Source of the DNA: Cyanobium sp. Morenito 9A2 | GTDB taxonomy: Bacteria > Cyanobacteriota > Cyanobacteriia > PCC-6307 > Cyanobiaceae | Assembly: GCF_024345575.1 (NCBI RefSeq) | Contig: NZ_JAGQBJ010000001.1 | Location: 372,001 to 436,000, forward strand | DNA: 64,000 nucleotides | Direction: 5' to 3' | The notes under the pieces: generated by a model | What the model saw: only the letters and a program-made list of their open reading frames with translations | What the model was told of the DNA's origin: nothing | The model's database searches: none | Made by a program: the position numbers and the translations under genes | Part shown: piece by piece, positions 19,326 through 27,666 of the stretch | Position numbering within the stretch: the stretch's first letter is position 1 | Layout of the letters: each line of letters opens with the position of its first letter

Positions 19326-20608
19326 GGCTTGGTGCCTCCCTCGCGACTCGGTTGGCGCGCCCCCCCCGGGCGGCCCGGACGCTCGGAGAGGCTCGCTCCG
19401 GGGCTGAGGGCGAACTGCCCCTTGGTGACCACCCGATCACCGGGCTCCAGTCCGCCGAGCACCACCACTTCCCCATCGGCGGCGGGCCCGGTGCGGATCG
19501 GCCTGACCTCGGCCTTGCCGGTCTTGGGCTTGCCGCTGGCCAGGTAGACGTAGCTTCCCTTCTGGCCGATCTGCACCGCCGTCTGCGGCACCAGCAATAC
19601 GTTCTCCAGCCGCTGCAACTGCAGCCGTCCCTTGACGAACTGACCCGGCACCAGCGATTGGTCGCCGTTGGCGAAGCGGCTTTTGATCCGGGTGGTGCCC
19701 GTGGTCGCATCGACGGCGTTGTCCACCGAGGCCAAACGCCCCCGGATGGGGACCGCCCCGGGACCGCTGGCCTCCAGCTGCACCGGCAGGCCCGGCCGCA
19801 GCTGCCCCAGCAGCCGCTGGGGCACGGCGAAGACCACGTCGATGGGCGAGAAGCTGTTGACCAGCAGCAGCGGTGCGTTGTCTTGGGCCCGGACGTAGTT
19901 GCCCACGGTGACCTGCAGCTGGCCGGCACGGCCGGCGATCGGCGAGCGGATCTGGGTGCGCTGGAGTTGCAACCGCGCCGTGGCCTCAGCGGCCCGGGCC
20001 GCCGCCAGGTTGGCCAGGGCACTGCTGACCCCACTGCTGCTGCTTAGGGCCGTGGCCTCGGCGCTGTCGGCCTCGCTGATGAATTGATCCTGCTGGTCGT
20101 TGCTCACGGCACCCTGGCGTCCCAGGTTGCGGTAGCGCTCGGCCCGCACCCGGGCCGTGCTCGCCTGGGTGGCCGTGCGTTTGGCCTCGGCCCTGGCCTG
20201 GAGCACCCCTGCCTCGGCCTTCTGGCTGTTCGCCCGGGCCTGGTTAAGGGCAGCTTGAAACTCGTCTGGATCGAGGCTGAGCAGCAGCTGGCCGGCCTTC
20301 ACCTGCTGTCCCTCGCGGAAATGCACCTGTTGCAACATGCCGGAGACTTCCGGTCGAATGGCGGCGGCGGCGATCGCCTTCACCTCGCCGGTGAGCGGAA
20401 AGACCACATCGAGCTGGCCGTAGCGCGCCTGGGTGGTTTCCACCAGAACGGGCGGGCGCTTGCGCTGTTCGTTCTCCTTCGGCAGCAACCCTCTGACCAG
20501 CAGGCCGCCCAAAGCGAGCCCCGCGGCGACCAACAGCCAGCGGGTGCGTCGTGGGGTCCGCAGCCAACGCTCGCGCAGGGGCCGAGTCAAGGGGACTGAA
20601 TCCGTCAC
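19322..20608 (-). CDS. RND efflux periplasmic adaptor (membrane-fusion protein)
   Basis: About 428 residues. A cytoplasmic head is followed by one membrane segment (WLLVAAGLALGGLLVRGLL), a lipoyl half (LTGEVKAIAAAAIRPEVSG), an alanine-rich hairpin (about 110-190), the second lipoyl half (IRSPIAGRAGQLQVTVGNYV) and beta-barrel/proximal domains with VDATTGTTRIKSRF. The C-terminus is glycine/arginine/proline rich. I chose the GTG at 20608 (VTDSVPLTRP): the open frame extends 83 codons further but those residues are arginine/proline-rich and overlap the divergent promoter. The stop overlaps the permease start. It links the permease to an outer-membrane channel encoded elsewhere. Confidence 0.92.
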   Translation of the reverse strand: MTDSVPLTRPLRERWLRTPRRTRWLLVAAGLALGGLLVRGLLPKENEQRKRPPVLVETTQARYGQLDVVFPLTGEVKAIAAAAIRPEVSGMLQQVHFREGQQVKAGQLLLSLDPDEFQAALNQARANSQKAEAGVLQARAEAKRTATQASTARVRAERYRNLGRQGAVSNDQQDQFISEADSAEATALSSSSGVSSALANLAAARAAEATARLQLQRTQIRSPIAGRAGQLQVTVGNYVRAQDNAPLLLVNSFSPIDVVFAVPQRLLGQLRPGLPVQLEASGPGAVPIRGRLASVDNAVDATTGTTRIKSRFANGDQSLVPGQFVKGRLQLQRLENVLLVPQTAVQIGQKGSYVYLASGKPKTGKAEVRPIRTGPAADGEVVVLGGLEPGDRVVTKGQFALSPGASLSERPGRPGGARQPSREGGTKP

Positions 20609-20712
20609 CGAGTCACCGTAGAAGCCGGATTGGGGGCTTGCGTGTGCTGACTGCCGCCTGGATGAACCAAGCTGTGACCAGGTCTGTCCCTGCCGATCGA
20701 GAGGGAGTTGCG

Positions 20713-21258
20713 ATGGCGATCCCACGGCCAATCCGATCCTTCCGATTCCGAGCCTTGCCCGGGCTCGTCCCGTTGGTCGTGCCCTGGGCCGTGACCGGCG
20801 CGGCGCTCTCCTGGGCGGCTTCCCTTGGCACTGGTGCGGCGCTGGTGCCGAACGCATTGTTCGCAGGATTTCCGGCCGTGTCCTTCGGCCTGCCGTTCGC
20901 GGCGGCGCGCCTGGCGATCGAGCGCAACGGAGCCCGGCCGGCGTCCTTTGGGGCTGACACCATCGAATTGGCCTGGGATGGTCGTTTCGCTGGCCACGAT
21001 GGGCGCGCCACGCTGCTGTTCGCCCCGGGATACGGGCTGCGCCCGATCAGCCTGCTCCTCCAGGCGCCGAGGGGCGGCGACCGATGGTTCGAGCGTTTCG
21101 GGGCCCAGATCGCCGCCCGCCAGGGTGCCGCTGACCAGCGCATCCTGAGCTCACTCGATCGCACGCTCACCTGGCCTGCCCGGGCGGGCGTGGTGGTCAG
21201 CCTGCGCCAGACCCTGCCAGCTCCCCAGACGCTGGTGCTCTCCTGGATCAGTCCCTGA
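20713..21258 (+). CDS. Hypothetical protein, about 181 residues
   Basis: I do not recognise the family. The ATG at 20713 follows GAGAGGGAG by about five bases. The first 70 residues contain two hydrophobic stretches (LVPLVVPWAVTGAALSWAA and AGFPAVSFGLPFAAARLA), suggesting membrane association; the rest is an amphipathic globular region with WFERFGAQIAARQGAADQ and a closing QTLVLSWISP. It is divergent from the RND operon (104-base gap) and its end overlaps the facing PfkB gene by 11 bases. An earlier ATG at 20662 is possible. Confidence 0.6.
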   Translation: MAIPRPIRSFRFRALPGLVPLVVPWAVTGAALSWAASLGTGAALVPNALFAGFPAVSFGLPFAAARLAIERNGARPASFGADTIELAWDGRFAGHDGRATLLFAPGYGLRPISLLLQAPRGGDRWFERFGAQIAARQGAADQRILSSLDRTLTWPARAGVVVSLRQTLPAPQTLVLSWISP

Positions 21259-22240
21259 CGGATCCCAGCCGCCGCTCGGCCGCCGCCCCATCGATCTGGC
21301 CGGCGTAGGCCCCGCGGCCCGTGATGCAGGCGGCGCCGCAGTGGGAACCCAGGGCGAGGGCTTCCTCCAGGGTCCAGCCGGCCGCCAAGGCCGTGGTCAA
21401 GCCGCCGGCGAAGGAATCGCCGGCCCCGTAGGTGTCCCCGCCGCAGCGCTCCAGCCCCACGGCGCTTCGCTGCGGCGCCTGAAAGCGGCCGCCGGGGCAG
21501 GTGTAACCGCCCTGGGCCCCTTCCGTTCCCACATAGACCCCAGGGGGCGGATCCAGATCCCCCGCGCCGTAGCTCTCGCCGGGATCACTGGCACTGCCGA
21601 CCAGGGCGTCGAGGCCCACCCCCGTGGCGCGAATCAGGGGCAGGCCGAGGCGCGGCGTGGCCGCCAACACCTTTGCCCGGCGGGCGTGACGCAGGGCCTC
21701 GGCATCGCAGGCGGTCACGAACACGCCGTCGCAGCTGCCCAGCAGCTCCCAGGGCAGCGGGTCACTGGCGCAGGGGCTGAGGCGCTCGCCGTAGACGGTG
21801 ATCGAGCGTTCGCCGCTCGCTTCGATGAAGCTGATCGCCCGGCGGGTGGGGGCCTCCCTCCAGGCAATGTGCAGGTTGAGCCCGCGCTCGCTCAGCTCCG
21901 CTGCCGCTCGCTCACCGAGCGGATCACGCCCCAGGGCCGTGAAAACATCCACCGGCCCGGCCAGGCGGGCCATCTGAGCCGCCACCACGGCGCCGCCGCC
22001 GGCGGCTTGCTCGAACAGGTCGCTGGCGCGCTGGATCTGGCCGGAGCGCGGCAGGGCCGGCACCCGCACGAAGCTGACCCACTCCACATGGCCGACCACG
22101 GCCAGGCGCAACCCCGTGCCGAGCGCCGTCAACGGGCCTGGGGGTGCGTAGAACGGAAGCAGGTCAACCGGAGGCTGGTGTGGGTCATCACCATCGTCGT
22201 CGGGCGCCAGCGCGCCATCGCCGCCTGGGTCCTTCCGCAC
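21248..22240 (-). CDS. PfkB/ribokinase family sugar kinase
   Basis: The family phosphorylates sugars or nucleosides with ATP. The signature near the C-terminus, GGDTYGAGDSFAGGL, has the catalytic aspartate in GAGDSFAGG, and an early glycine-rich segment AAGGGAVVAAQMARLAG corresponds to signature 1. The core begins at LRLAVVGHVEWVSFVRVPAL (about residue 45). The GTG at 22240 gives 330 residues, but the first 40 are poorly conserved in texture and a later start close to residue 40 is likely. Substrate is not determined by the motifs. The gene faces the unknown gene at 20713 and shares 11 bases with it. Confidence 0.88.
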   Translation of the reverse strand: MRKDPGGDGALAPDDDGDDPHQPPVDLLPFYAPPGPLTALGTGLRLAVVGHVEWVSFVRVPALPRSGQIQRASDLFEQAAGGGAVVAAQMARLAGPVDVFTALGRDPLGERAAAELSERGLNLHIAWREAPTRRAISFIEASGERSITVYGERLSPCASDPLPWELLGSCDGVFVTACDAEALRHARRAKVLAATPRLGLPLIRATGVGLDALVGSASDPGESYGAGDLDPPPGVYVGTEGAQGGYTCPGGRFQAPQRSAVGLERCGGDTYGAGDSFAGGLTTALAAGWTLEEALALGSHCGAACITGRGAYAGQIDGAAAERRLGSVRD

Positions 22241-22421
22241 CCTCGGCGGAGGCCCAGCGCACGGCAGAGCGAATCCATGCCAGCACCACGGCCCATTGGC
22301 GCTGCTTGATCGACGATCCCGATCACCCGGGTCAGCGGGTGGAAAGGCACGTGTACGCCCTGCGGCAGCAGGCCAGGGCCCACCGGCTGCTGTTGGGGTG
22401 AGTGCCTGCGAAGCCCTTGAC

Positions 22422-22892
22422 TCATGGGCCTTCCGGTGTCCGGTAAACGAGCACCGGAAGGCTGCTGTGGGTGAGCACCCGCTGGGTTTCGCTGCCCAGC
22501 AGGAAGCCGGCCAGTCCGCGGCGCCCGTGGGAGGCCATGAAGATCAGGTCGCAGCCGTGGCGCTTCGCCTCATCGAGGATCGCCTCGTAGATCACGCTGC
22601 CCACGACCGTGATTCCTTCGCTCCTGACCCCGGCTGCCGTGGCCAGGGCCTCGGCCTGCTGGAGCACCTGGGAGGCGTAGGCCTGGTTGGCTCGCAGGAG
22701 TTCTTCACTCCAACCTGGATTGACCACCATTCCATCGCCGAACAAGGAGACGTTGCTGGGGCCGAAGACTTCCGGTTGAACATGCAGAAAGGTGAGGCGA
22801 GCGCTGTTCTCAGAGGCAAAGGCGACGGCCTTTGCGATCGTTTCGCGCGAAAGGCTCGAGCCGTCGGTGGGAACAAGCAGGTGGCGGAACAT
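22422..22892 (-). CDS. Universal stress protein (UspA family)
   Basis: A 156-residue single Usp domain. It opens FRHLLVPTDGSSLSRETI and has the ATP-binding pattern G-x2-G-x9-G-S in ASHGRRGLAGFLLGSETQ, followed by HSSLPVLVY, so it is of the nucleotide-binding type. Start is the ATG at 22892. The short intergenic gap to the next minus-strand gene (23157 to 22924) is 31 bases, so the two may share a transcript. The exact stress role is not known. Confidence 0.93.
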   Translation of the reverse strand: MFRHLLVPTDGSSLSRETIAKAVAFASENSARLTFLHVQPEVFGPSNVSLFGDGMVVNPGWSEELLRANQAYASQVLQQAEALATAAGVRSEGITVVGSVIYEAILDEAKRHGCDLIFMASHGRRGLAGFLLGSETQRVLTHSSLPVLVYRTPEGP

Positions 22893-22923
22893 GGGAGCTC
22901 ACGCGTTGAATCCCAGGCTAGGT

Positions 22924-23157
22924 TCAGCCATCAAGGAGGTTCAGATCCTGAAACCTCGCCACCAGCCAGGGGGGGATGCCGTCGACATCCCAGTTCCAGA
23001 AGGATCCGCGGCCCAGATAGAGGGGTTCGCGGGCCAGGTACGACTGGACCAGGGTGCTCAGATCGAAATCCTGCAGGGCATCGTCGCGGTTGACCTGACG
23101 CAGCCGGGCGGCGGGGGAACCTTTGCTGGCGACCTTGGTAAAACGCCTGACGAACAT
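22924..23157 (-). CDS. Small conserved-looking hypothetical protein
   Basis: About 77 residues from the ATG at 23157 (MFVRRFTKVASKG), with a purine-rich GGTGGGGG stretch upstream; a GTG three codons earlier is possible. The stretch NRDDALQDFDLSTLVQSYLA, then REPLYLGRGSFWNWDVDG and IPPWLVARFQDLNLLDG, is aromatic-rich and clearly protein-like. I do not recognise a named family. It lies just upstream of the Usp gene on the same strand and is divergent from a small secreted-type gene. Confidence 0.6.
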   Translation of the reverse strand: MFVRRFTKVASKGSPAARLRQVNRDDALQDFDLSTLVQSYLAREPLYLGRGSFWNWDVDGIPPWLVARFQDLNLLDG

Positions 23158-23225
23158 GGCCCCCACCCACGGTCATGCTCACGTTATCCGCATGCCAGAT
23201 TCGGCGCCCATCCGCGTGCGGAGCC

Positions 23226-23384
23226 ATGAGCAAGATCCTGTTGATCCTGCTGACCGTGGCGTCCGTTCTTGCTCTGCAGAAGGGCTGGCTCAAGCCCGAT
23301 TGGTCTGTGATCGTGAAGGACTCGGGCCTGCCTTTGCCCGTCCCGCCCAGCCAGCCGTCCGCGAAGCCATGCCCGGCCCGATAG
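23226..23384 (+). CDS. Short membrane or secreted peptide
   Basis: A 52-residue frame from an ATG at 23226: MSKILLILLTVASVLALQ is one hydrophobic helix, followed by a polar tail rich in proline and serine. It could be a single-span membrane peptide or an uncleaved signal anchor. It lies 16 bases before the CHASE4-GGDEF-EAL gene on the same strand and may be its leader or partner. No family known to me; the frame may extend upstream to 23175. Confidence 0.4.
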   Translation: MSKILLILLTVASVLALQKGWLKPDWSVIVKDSGLPLPVPPSQPSAKPCPAR

Positions 23385-23400
23385 CGGCCATGGCGCTGAG

Positions 23401-25908
23401 TTGTATCCCGCCAAGGCGCAACCAAGCCAAGCACCGTTGAAGCAAACGTCCACCCCACGCTCCCCCTTCACCCTGCTCCGTGGCCTGGGGCGATCCTGCC
23501 GCTCGTGGTGGAAGGAGGAGCGCAGCCACTTGCCGGGCCCCGGGGCCTGGCGACTGGCGACCGTGTCCGCTGTGGTGCTGATCACGCCTCTCCTGGTTCT
23601 GGAGTTGCAGCGGCGGGCGGGCTCGATTGATCGCAGCCAGCGGGAGGACCGCCAACAGGCCGTTGAGCTGGCGACGTCCGCCTTTTCTGGCCTCCGCCGC
23701 ACGGTCTTCGATTGGGCCAACTGGGCCGACATGGAGGGGTTCGTTCTGGGCACCAACCCCGGCTTCCTGAAGCGTGACGTGGCCACCACGTCCTTGTTTG
23801 ACGGGGGGGCCTCGATGGTCGTGCTCACGACGGCGGAAAGGCCCGTGCTCGTTTACGCCAGGCGCCCGCTGGATGGGCCGGAGACGGAGTTGCTGCTGAG
23901 CTGTGCCAGGGACGGGGGGCGTTCACGGAGCCAGGTGGGGGTGGCGGTGCGGCTGATCTGCCAGGACCCCCGTGGCCGCTGGCTGCTGGGGATGAAGACG
24001 GCGATCAGCAACAACGATGGCAGCCATGGGGCCTCCGGCACTCTTGCGATGTTTCAGCCGCTGCTGCAGCCGGAACACGGCCCGGCCCTGCGGGGCAACC
24101 TGCGGGAGCTGAGCGGGCATTTCCGCTTCCTACCTGAGGGCGACGAGGGCCAAGCTTCGCGCTCCAGTTGGCAGGTCTTGACCCCGTTGGTCCATGCGCC
24201 TGGCGGGCTCATCCTGGTCCTGAGCCCGCTGAATCTGGCGCCGGCCCTCGCCCTTGAGGTGCTTGAGGATCTGATCCTCATCGTCGCCATCCTGGCGGCC
24301 CTGCTGGTGGTGCGTGCCCAACTGATGCTGGAGCGTCGCCGCCAGACCCTGCGTCAGCGCATCCAGGAGCGGAGGGAGAGCCAACGCATTCGCCAGGTAT
24401 GTCAGGAACTGGACCGGTTGCTCGACCACTTCGGCCTGGCGGAGGGACCATCGGCGCCCGATGAACAGGTGCTCGCACGCCTGTTGGGGCGCCTGGAGGA
24501 GGGCCAGGCGCCTGGGGCGGAGCCTGCTTCCGTGGACGGCCGTCTCACACAGGTGGCCCAGCGCTTCCAGCGCTTCCTGGCGGGCGCCAAAAACCTCGCC
24601 CTGCGCGACCCGCTGACCCAACTGCCCAACCGGGCTTATTTCATGGAGAAGCTGGAGCTTGAGGCCAAGCGTTATCAAAGGCTTCGTTCCAGCTTCGCGA
24701 TCCTGTTCGTGGATGTGGACAAGTTCAAGGACATCAACGACACCTATGGCCATGCCATCGGAGATGCTGCCCTGGTGAACGTGGCTCAGCGGCTCGCCGG
24801 TTTGATTCGCGGCACTGATTTCCTCGCCCGCTACGGCGGCGATGAGTTCGTTCTGCTCATGGACCTCTCCCAGGGATCAGGCGGCAAGCCGATGGATCCC
24901 AAGGTCGAGGCTTACCTCCTGGCCGAGCGCATCACATCGGCATTCAGCCAATCGAGCGAAGTGAATGGCCTGCCGTTGGAGCTGAGCCTGAGCATCGGCA
25001 TCGCCTTGGTGGACCCCGATGAGCAAGACACAGCTTTGGCGATGCAGCGCTCGGATCTGGCGATGTTGAAGGCGAAACAGAGCCGCAGCAGCCAGATCTC
25101 CATTTTCGAAGTGGAAGCGAACGACTTCCGGCTCGACAACTTCCAGCTCTACAGCGACTTGATGGAAGCGGTACGCAACCATGAGCTCCAGGTGTTGTTC
25201 CAGCCGATCGTGGATGGGGATGGTCGGGTGCATTCGCTCGAGGCGCTGGCCCGTTGGCATCACCCGATCAAGGGACCGATCCCCCCTGAAGACTTTCTCT
25301 CCCTGGCTGAACGGCACCGCAAGATGCGGATGGTGGGGGAGGAGCTGCTGCGGTTGTCACTGGAGGGCTTCTTGACCATTGCTGAGCGTTTGGGCCCCAG
25401 GGTGCGGCTGTCGTTGAACCTCAGTCCCTCCCAGTTGCTGGATGGTGAGATGGTGAACAGGATGAGTGTTCTGTTGCGCACCCTGGGCTTTGATCCGGGT
25501 CGCCTCACGTTTGAGATCACCGAGCTCGCGATTCTCGAGGCCAACGAAGTCGTTCATGGCAATTTAAAGCGTCTACGGGCGATGGGGATTCACCTCTCAC
25601 TTGATGATTTTGGCACGGGCTATTCTTCGCTCAACATGCTCAGTACGCTCAAGCCTCAGGAGGTGAAGATCGATAAGACATTCGTGATGGCGATGGAGCG
25701 AGATGCCTATGCCCTCCAGATCATTGAGTTGATTGCGCGCATGGCGCCCAGCATGGCCCTCGAACTGGTGGCTGAAGGGGTGGAAGACCGGAGCAGCTTG
25801 GTGGCACTGAAAGCGATGGGGATCGGGCTCTTCCAGGGGTATCTGTTCTCCAGGCCGATCCCCGCCGACCGGGTGGTGGCCCAGTACCCGGTCGAACCGT
25901 TGAGCTGA
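23401..25908 (+). CDS. CHASE4-GGDEF-EAL transmembrane c-di-GMP protein
   Basis: An 835-residue sensor. A first membrane segment (about residues 51-68, ATVSAVVLITPLLVLEL) and a second (about 285-305, LEDLILIVAILAALLVV) bracket an extracytoplasmic domain with WANWADMEGFVLGTNPGFL, the pattern of CHASE4. Then come a coiled-coil/HAMP-like linker, GGDEF (about 400-570) and EAL (about 585-830). The cyclase motif YGGDEF is intact, with RGTD as the inhibitory RxxD site. The EAL residues are also present: [38 protein letters not shown] and EGVE. Start at a TTG (23401) is uncertain; the first 20 residues are low in texture. The signal sensed is unknown. Confidence 0.9.
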   Translation: MYPAKAQPSQAPLKQTSTPRSPFTLLRGLGRSCRSWWKEERSHLPGPGAWRLATVSAVVLITPLLVLELQRRAGSIDRSQREDRQQAVELATSAFSGLRRTVFDWANWADMEGFVLGTNPGFLKRDVATTSLFDGGASMVVLTTAERPVLVYARRPLDGPETELLLSCARDGGRSRSQVGVAVRLICQDPRGRWLLGMKTAISNNDGSHGASGTLAMFQPLLQPEHGPALRGNLRELSGHFRFLPEGDEGQASRSSWQVLTPLVHAPGGLILVLSPLNLAPALALEVLEDLILIVAILAALLVVRAQLMLERRRQTLRQRIQERRESQRIRQVCQELDRLLDHFGLAEGPSAPDEQVLARLLGRLEEGQAPGAEPASVDGRLTQVAQRFQRFLAGAKNLALRDPLTQLPNRAYFMEKLELEAKRYQRLRSSFAILFVDVDKFKDINDTYGHAIGDAALVNVAQRLAGLIRGTDFLARYGGDEFVLLMDLSQGSGGKPMDPKVEAYLLAERITSAFSQSSEVNGLPLELSLSIGIALVDPDEQDTALAMQRSDLAMLKAKQSRSSQISIFEVEANDFRLDNFQLYSDLMEAVRNHELQVLFQPIVDGDGRVHSLEALARWHHPIKGPIPPEDFLSLAERHRKMRMVGEELLRLSLEGFLTIAERLGPRVRLSLNLSPSQLLDGEMVNRMSVLLRTLGFDPGRLTFEITELAILEANEVVHGNLKRLRAMGIHLSLDDFGTGYSSLNMLSTLKPQEVKIDKTFVMAMERDAYALQIIELIARMAPSMALELVAEGVEDRSSLVALKAMGIGLFQGYLFSRPIPADRVVAQYPVEPLS

Positions 25909-26462
25909 CCGCCAGTGGGCCGGGCCAGAGGTCCAGGCTGGGCGCAGGAGGTTGATCATCGCGAGCGGTCTGGGAGATCAGATTTCAGTTGGTTCTTCTC
26001 GATTGGCCTGAGCTTTCAACCGGCCAGGAGGATCAGGGGCCTCCACGGGTCGCCTATCCGCTGGGTTCATTCTTGTCCTGGGGATGACGTGAAGGCGCCC
26101 GTGACACCCTGCGTCCAACCATCGATCGGCGCCCACTCCCACCCCGGTGCGATGACCACCAATGGCCAGACTGGCAGCAGCGCCTTCAGCGACGACGGCT
26201 CCCGCATGACGGCGGCCCGTGGCGCCCCTGGTGAGCGCCATGATCCTTGAGCAGGTGGTGGAAGTGGCCCGTTGGCATGGGTTCTGTCTCGGCGTTGCTG
26301 AGTCCCAGCAGGCGTAGGTGATGCGCCCCCTCCACAGCCTGGTCAAGGCCGGTCTTGAGAAGGCGATGACGCCCTTTCCTGTGATCCAAAGCGAGAATGA
26401 GGCTGATCAGGAGAGCAAGGTTTCCTGGGTCTGTGGATGGATTCAGCAGAGGTGCGTTGCAC
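25909..26462. other. Region without a convincing gene
   Basis: About 550 bases between the CHASE4 gene and a small minus-strand gene. Overlapping frames exist on both strands. A minus-strand stretch around 26,200-26,420 reads LLKTGLDQAVEGAHHLRLLG and then FHHLLKDHGAHQGRHG, which is more protein-like than chance but frameshifted, so a short decayed gene is possible. I cannot name it. Confidence 0.4.
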
Positions 26463-26738
26463 TCATTCAGGAGGGTCGAGAAGGATTTGATCCTCTGATG
26501 CTTCGCTGAGCCCACTATCGATGTAGGCAATGGATGGGGGAAGGCGCAGTCCACGGAGCCATTCCACTAGAAAGCAACGATCCATCATTGCCGCCGAAAT
26601 CTCCTGAAAATCAGAGAACAGCACCGTCTGGTCTTTGATCACATGTTGCAGTTCTTCCAGTTTCCGACAGATGGCCCGGTAGAGGCTGAAGTCGCGTCTG
26701 TTGAGTTGTGAGAGCTCTTTCCGTATAACGACCGCCAT
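26463..26738 (-). CDS. Hypothetical protein, 91 residues
   Basis: The frame starts at an ATG (26738) and has protein-like composition with less GC bias than its neighbours: VVIRKELSQLNRRDFSLYRA, then CRKLEELQHVIKDQTVLFSD, FQEISAAMMDRCFLVEWLRG. It looks like a small helical protein with no membrane segment. No strong ribosome site is visible upstream. I do not recognise a family. It sits beyond a strong hairpin that lies downstream of the DUF1400 gene, so it is probably transcribed separately. Confidence 0.5.
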   Translation of the reverse strand: MAVVIRKELSQLNRRDFSLYRAICRKLEELQHVIKDQTVLFSDFQEISAAMMDRCFLVEWLRGLRLPPSIAYIDSGLSEASEDQILLDPPE

Positions 26739-26805
26739 GGGCGAACAGTTTAGGCCTTTTGAGAAAGAATCGCATTGAACACGAGCCCAGGCGCTGTCCC
26801 CATGG

Positions 26806-26830
26806 GACCCCGCCCTGACGGGGCGGGGTC
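26806..26830 (-). terminator. Perfect 10-bp hairpin after the DUF1400 gene
   Basis: GACCCCGCCC (26806-26815) and GGGCGGGGTC (26821-26830) form a perfect stem with a five-base loop. It starts 10 bases past the stop of the minus-strand gene ending at 26840. There is no U-tract after it on either strand, so it may end transcription weakly or protect the 3' end. Confidence 0.55.
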
Positions 26831-26839
26831 AGGCGCGAA

Positions 26840-27523
26840 TCACCAGAGGCCACGAATGCCTACCCCAGGCACCACGGGTGTACTGACCTCGCGGGTCACC
26901 ACGGCCGTGCTCTGCTGATTGGCCTGGATGCAGGCCGGCAGGAACACATACCAACTCAGCAGGGAGGTGCACTGGGCTTCACCCACGCATTTGCCCTCGG
27001 CGCAGATGTTCTGTTTGCCGTCGTAGGTGTTGCAGGTGTGGGCCAAGCGGTAATCCACCGGCAGGTTGGCCATGATGTCGAGCGAGGAGATCGTGCCATC
27101 GGCAGCGGCGCCGATGATCGCCCCCCGCAGGGATTCCACGGCGTAGGTGCTCTGGGTCCAGTAGGGGAAGTAGCTACGCGAAGCATTTTTGAGGAACTTG
27201 ATACCGGGATCGGAGTAAAGGAAGTTCGCAACTCCGACCACATCAACGGAGTAGGGCTTGGCCAGTCCCGCGCGCAGCTCGCTGGCGGACCAACCCGAGC
27301 GGGAGATGCCGTCATTGAGACCGCGGTCGGTGACGTCGCCCGTGTTCACAAAGGTAGTGATCGAGGCGAGATCCGTGGACCAAACGGCTCCGCCGGAGTT
27401 CCAGCGGATGGTGTTTCGGTTCGAGTCGTTGCCCAGGTCGTAGGCCGAGGCGGGAGGTGAGAACACAACGCCAAGGCTGGTGCCGACCAAAAGGCCGACG
27501 GCGAGATAGTTGAACATGGCCAT
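26840..27523 (-). CDS. Secreted stand-alone DUF1400-like protein
   Basis: A 227-residue protein with an N-terminal signal peptide (YLAVGLLVGTSLGVVFS, cleavage expected after ASA) followed by a region like DUF1400, the small domain found in cyanobacteria ahead of an alpha/beta hydrolase: DLASITTFVNTGDVTDRGLN, then VVGVANFLYSDPGIKFLKNA, ESLRGAIIGAAADGTISSLD and IMANLPVDYRLA. The hydrolase is missing; instead there is a short cysteine-containing tail (CNTYDGKQNICAEGKCVGEA, four cysteines) that could form disulfides outside the cytoplasm. ATG at 27523; a second ATG two codons on is equally possible. Function unknown. Confidence 0.75.
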   Translation of the reverse strand: MAMFNYLAVGLLVGTSLGVVFSPPASAYDLGNDSNRNTIRWNSGGAVWSTDLASITTFVNTGDVTDRGLNDGISRSGWSASELRAGLAKPYSVDVVGVANFLYSDPGIKFLKNASRSYFPYWTQSTYAVESLRGAIIGAAADGTISSLDIMANLPVDYRLAHTCNTYDGKQNICAEGKCVGEAQCTSLLSWYVFLPACIQANQQSTAVVTREVSTPVVPGVGIRGLW

Positions 27524-27666
27524 CGACGGGGAGAGTCACTACAAACCTAATCAGCTCTTTTGCGCCTGAAGGCATAGCGAAGTTGAGGATTGTGAAGCTT
27601 GCCTACTGGAGGGGTCGTTGCGCTTGGATCACACCTGATGTGCAGCGCCGATGCGGTGATGATTGC

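Noticed and set aside
22144-22401. Plus-strand frame ending in a protein-like stretch near WRCLIDDPDHPG
   Set aside because: No start with a ribosome site, overlaps the PfkB N-terminus, and only about 35 residues look like protein. Could be a fragment; not supported enough to call.
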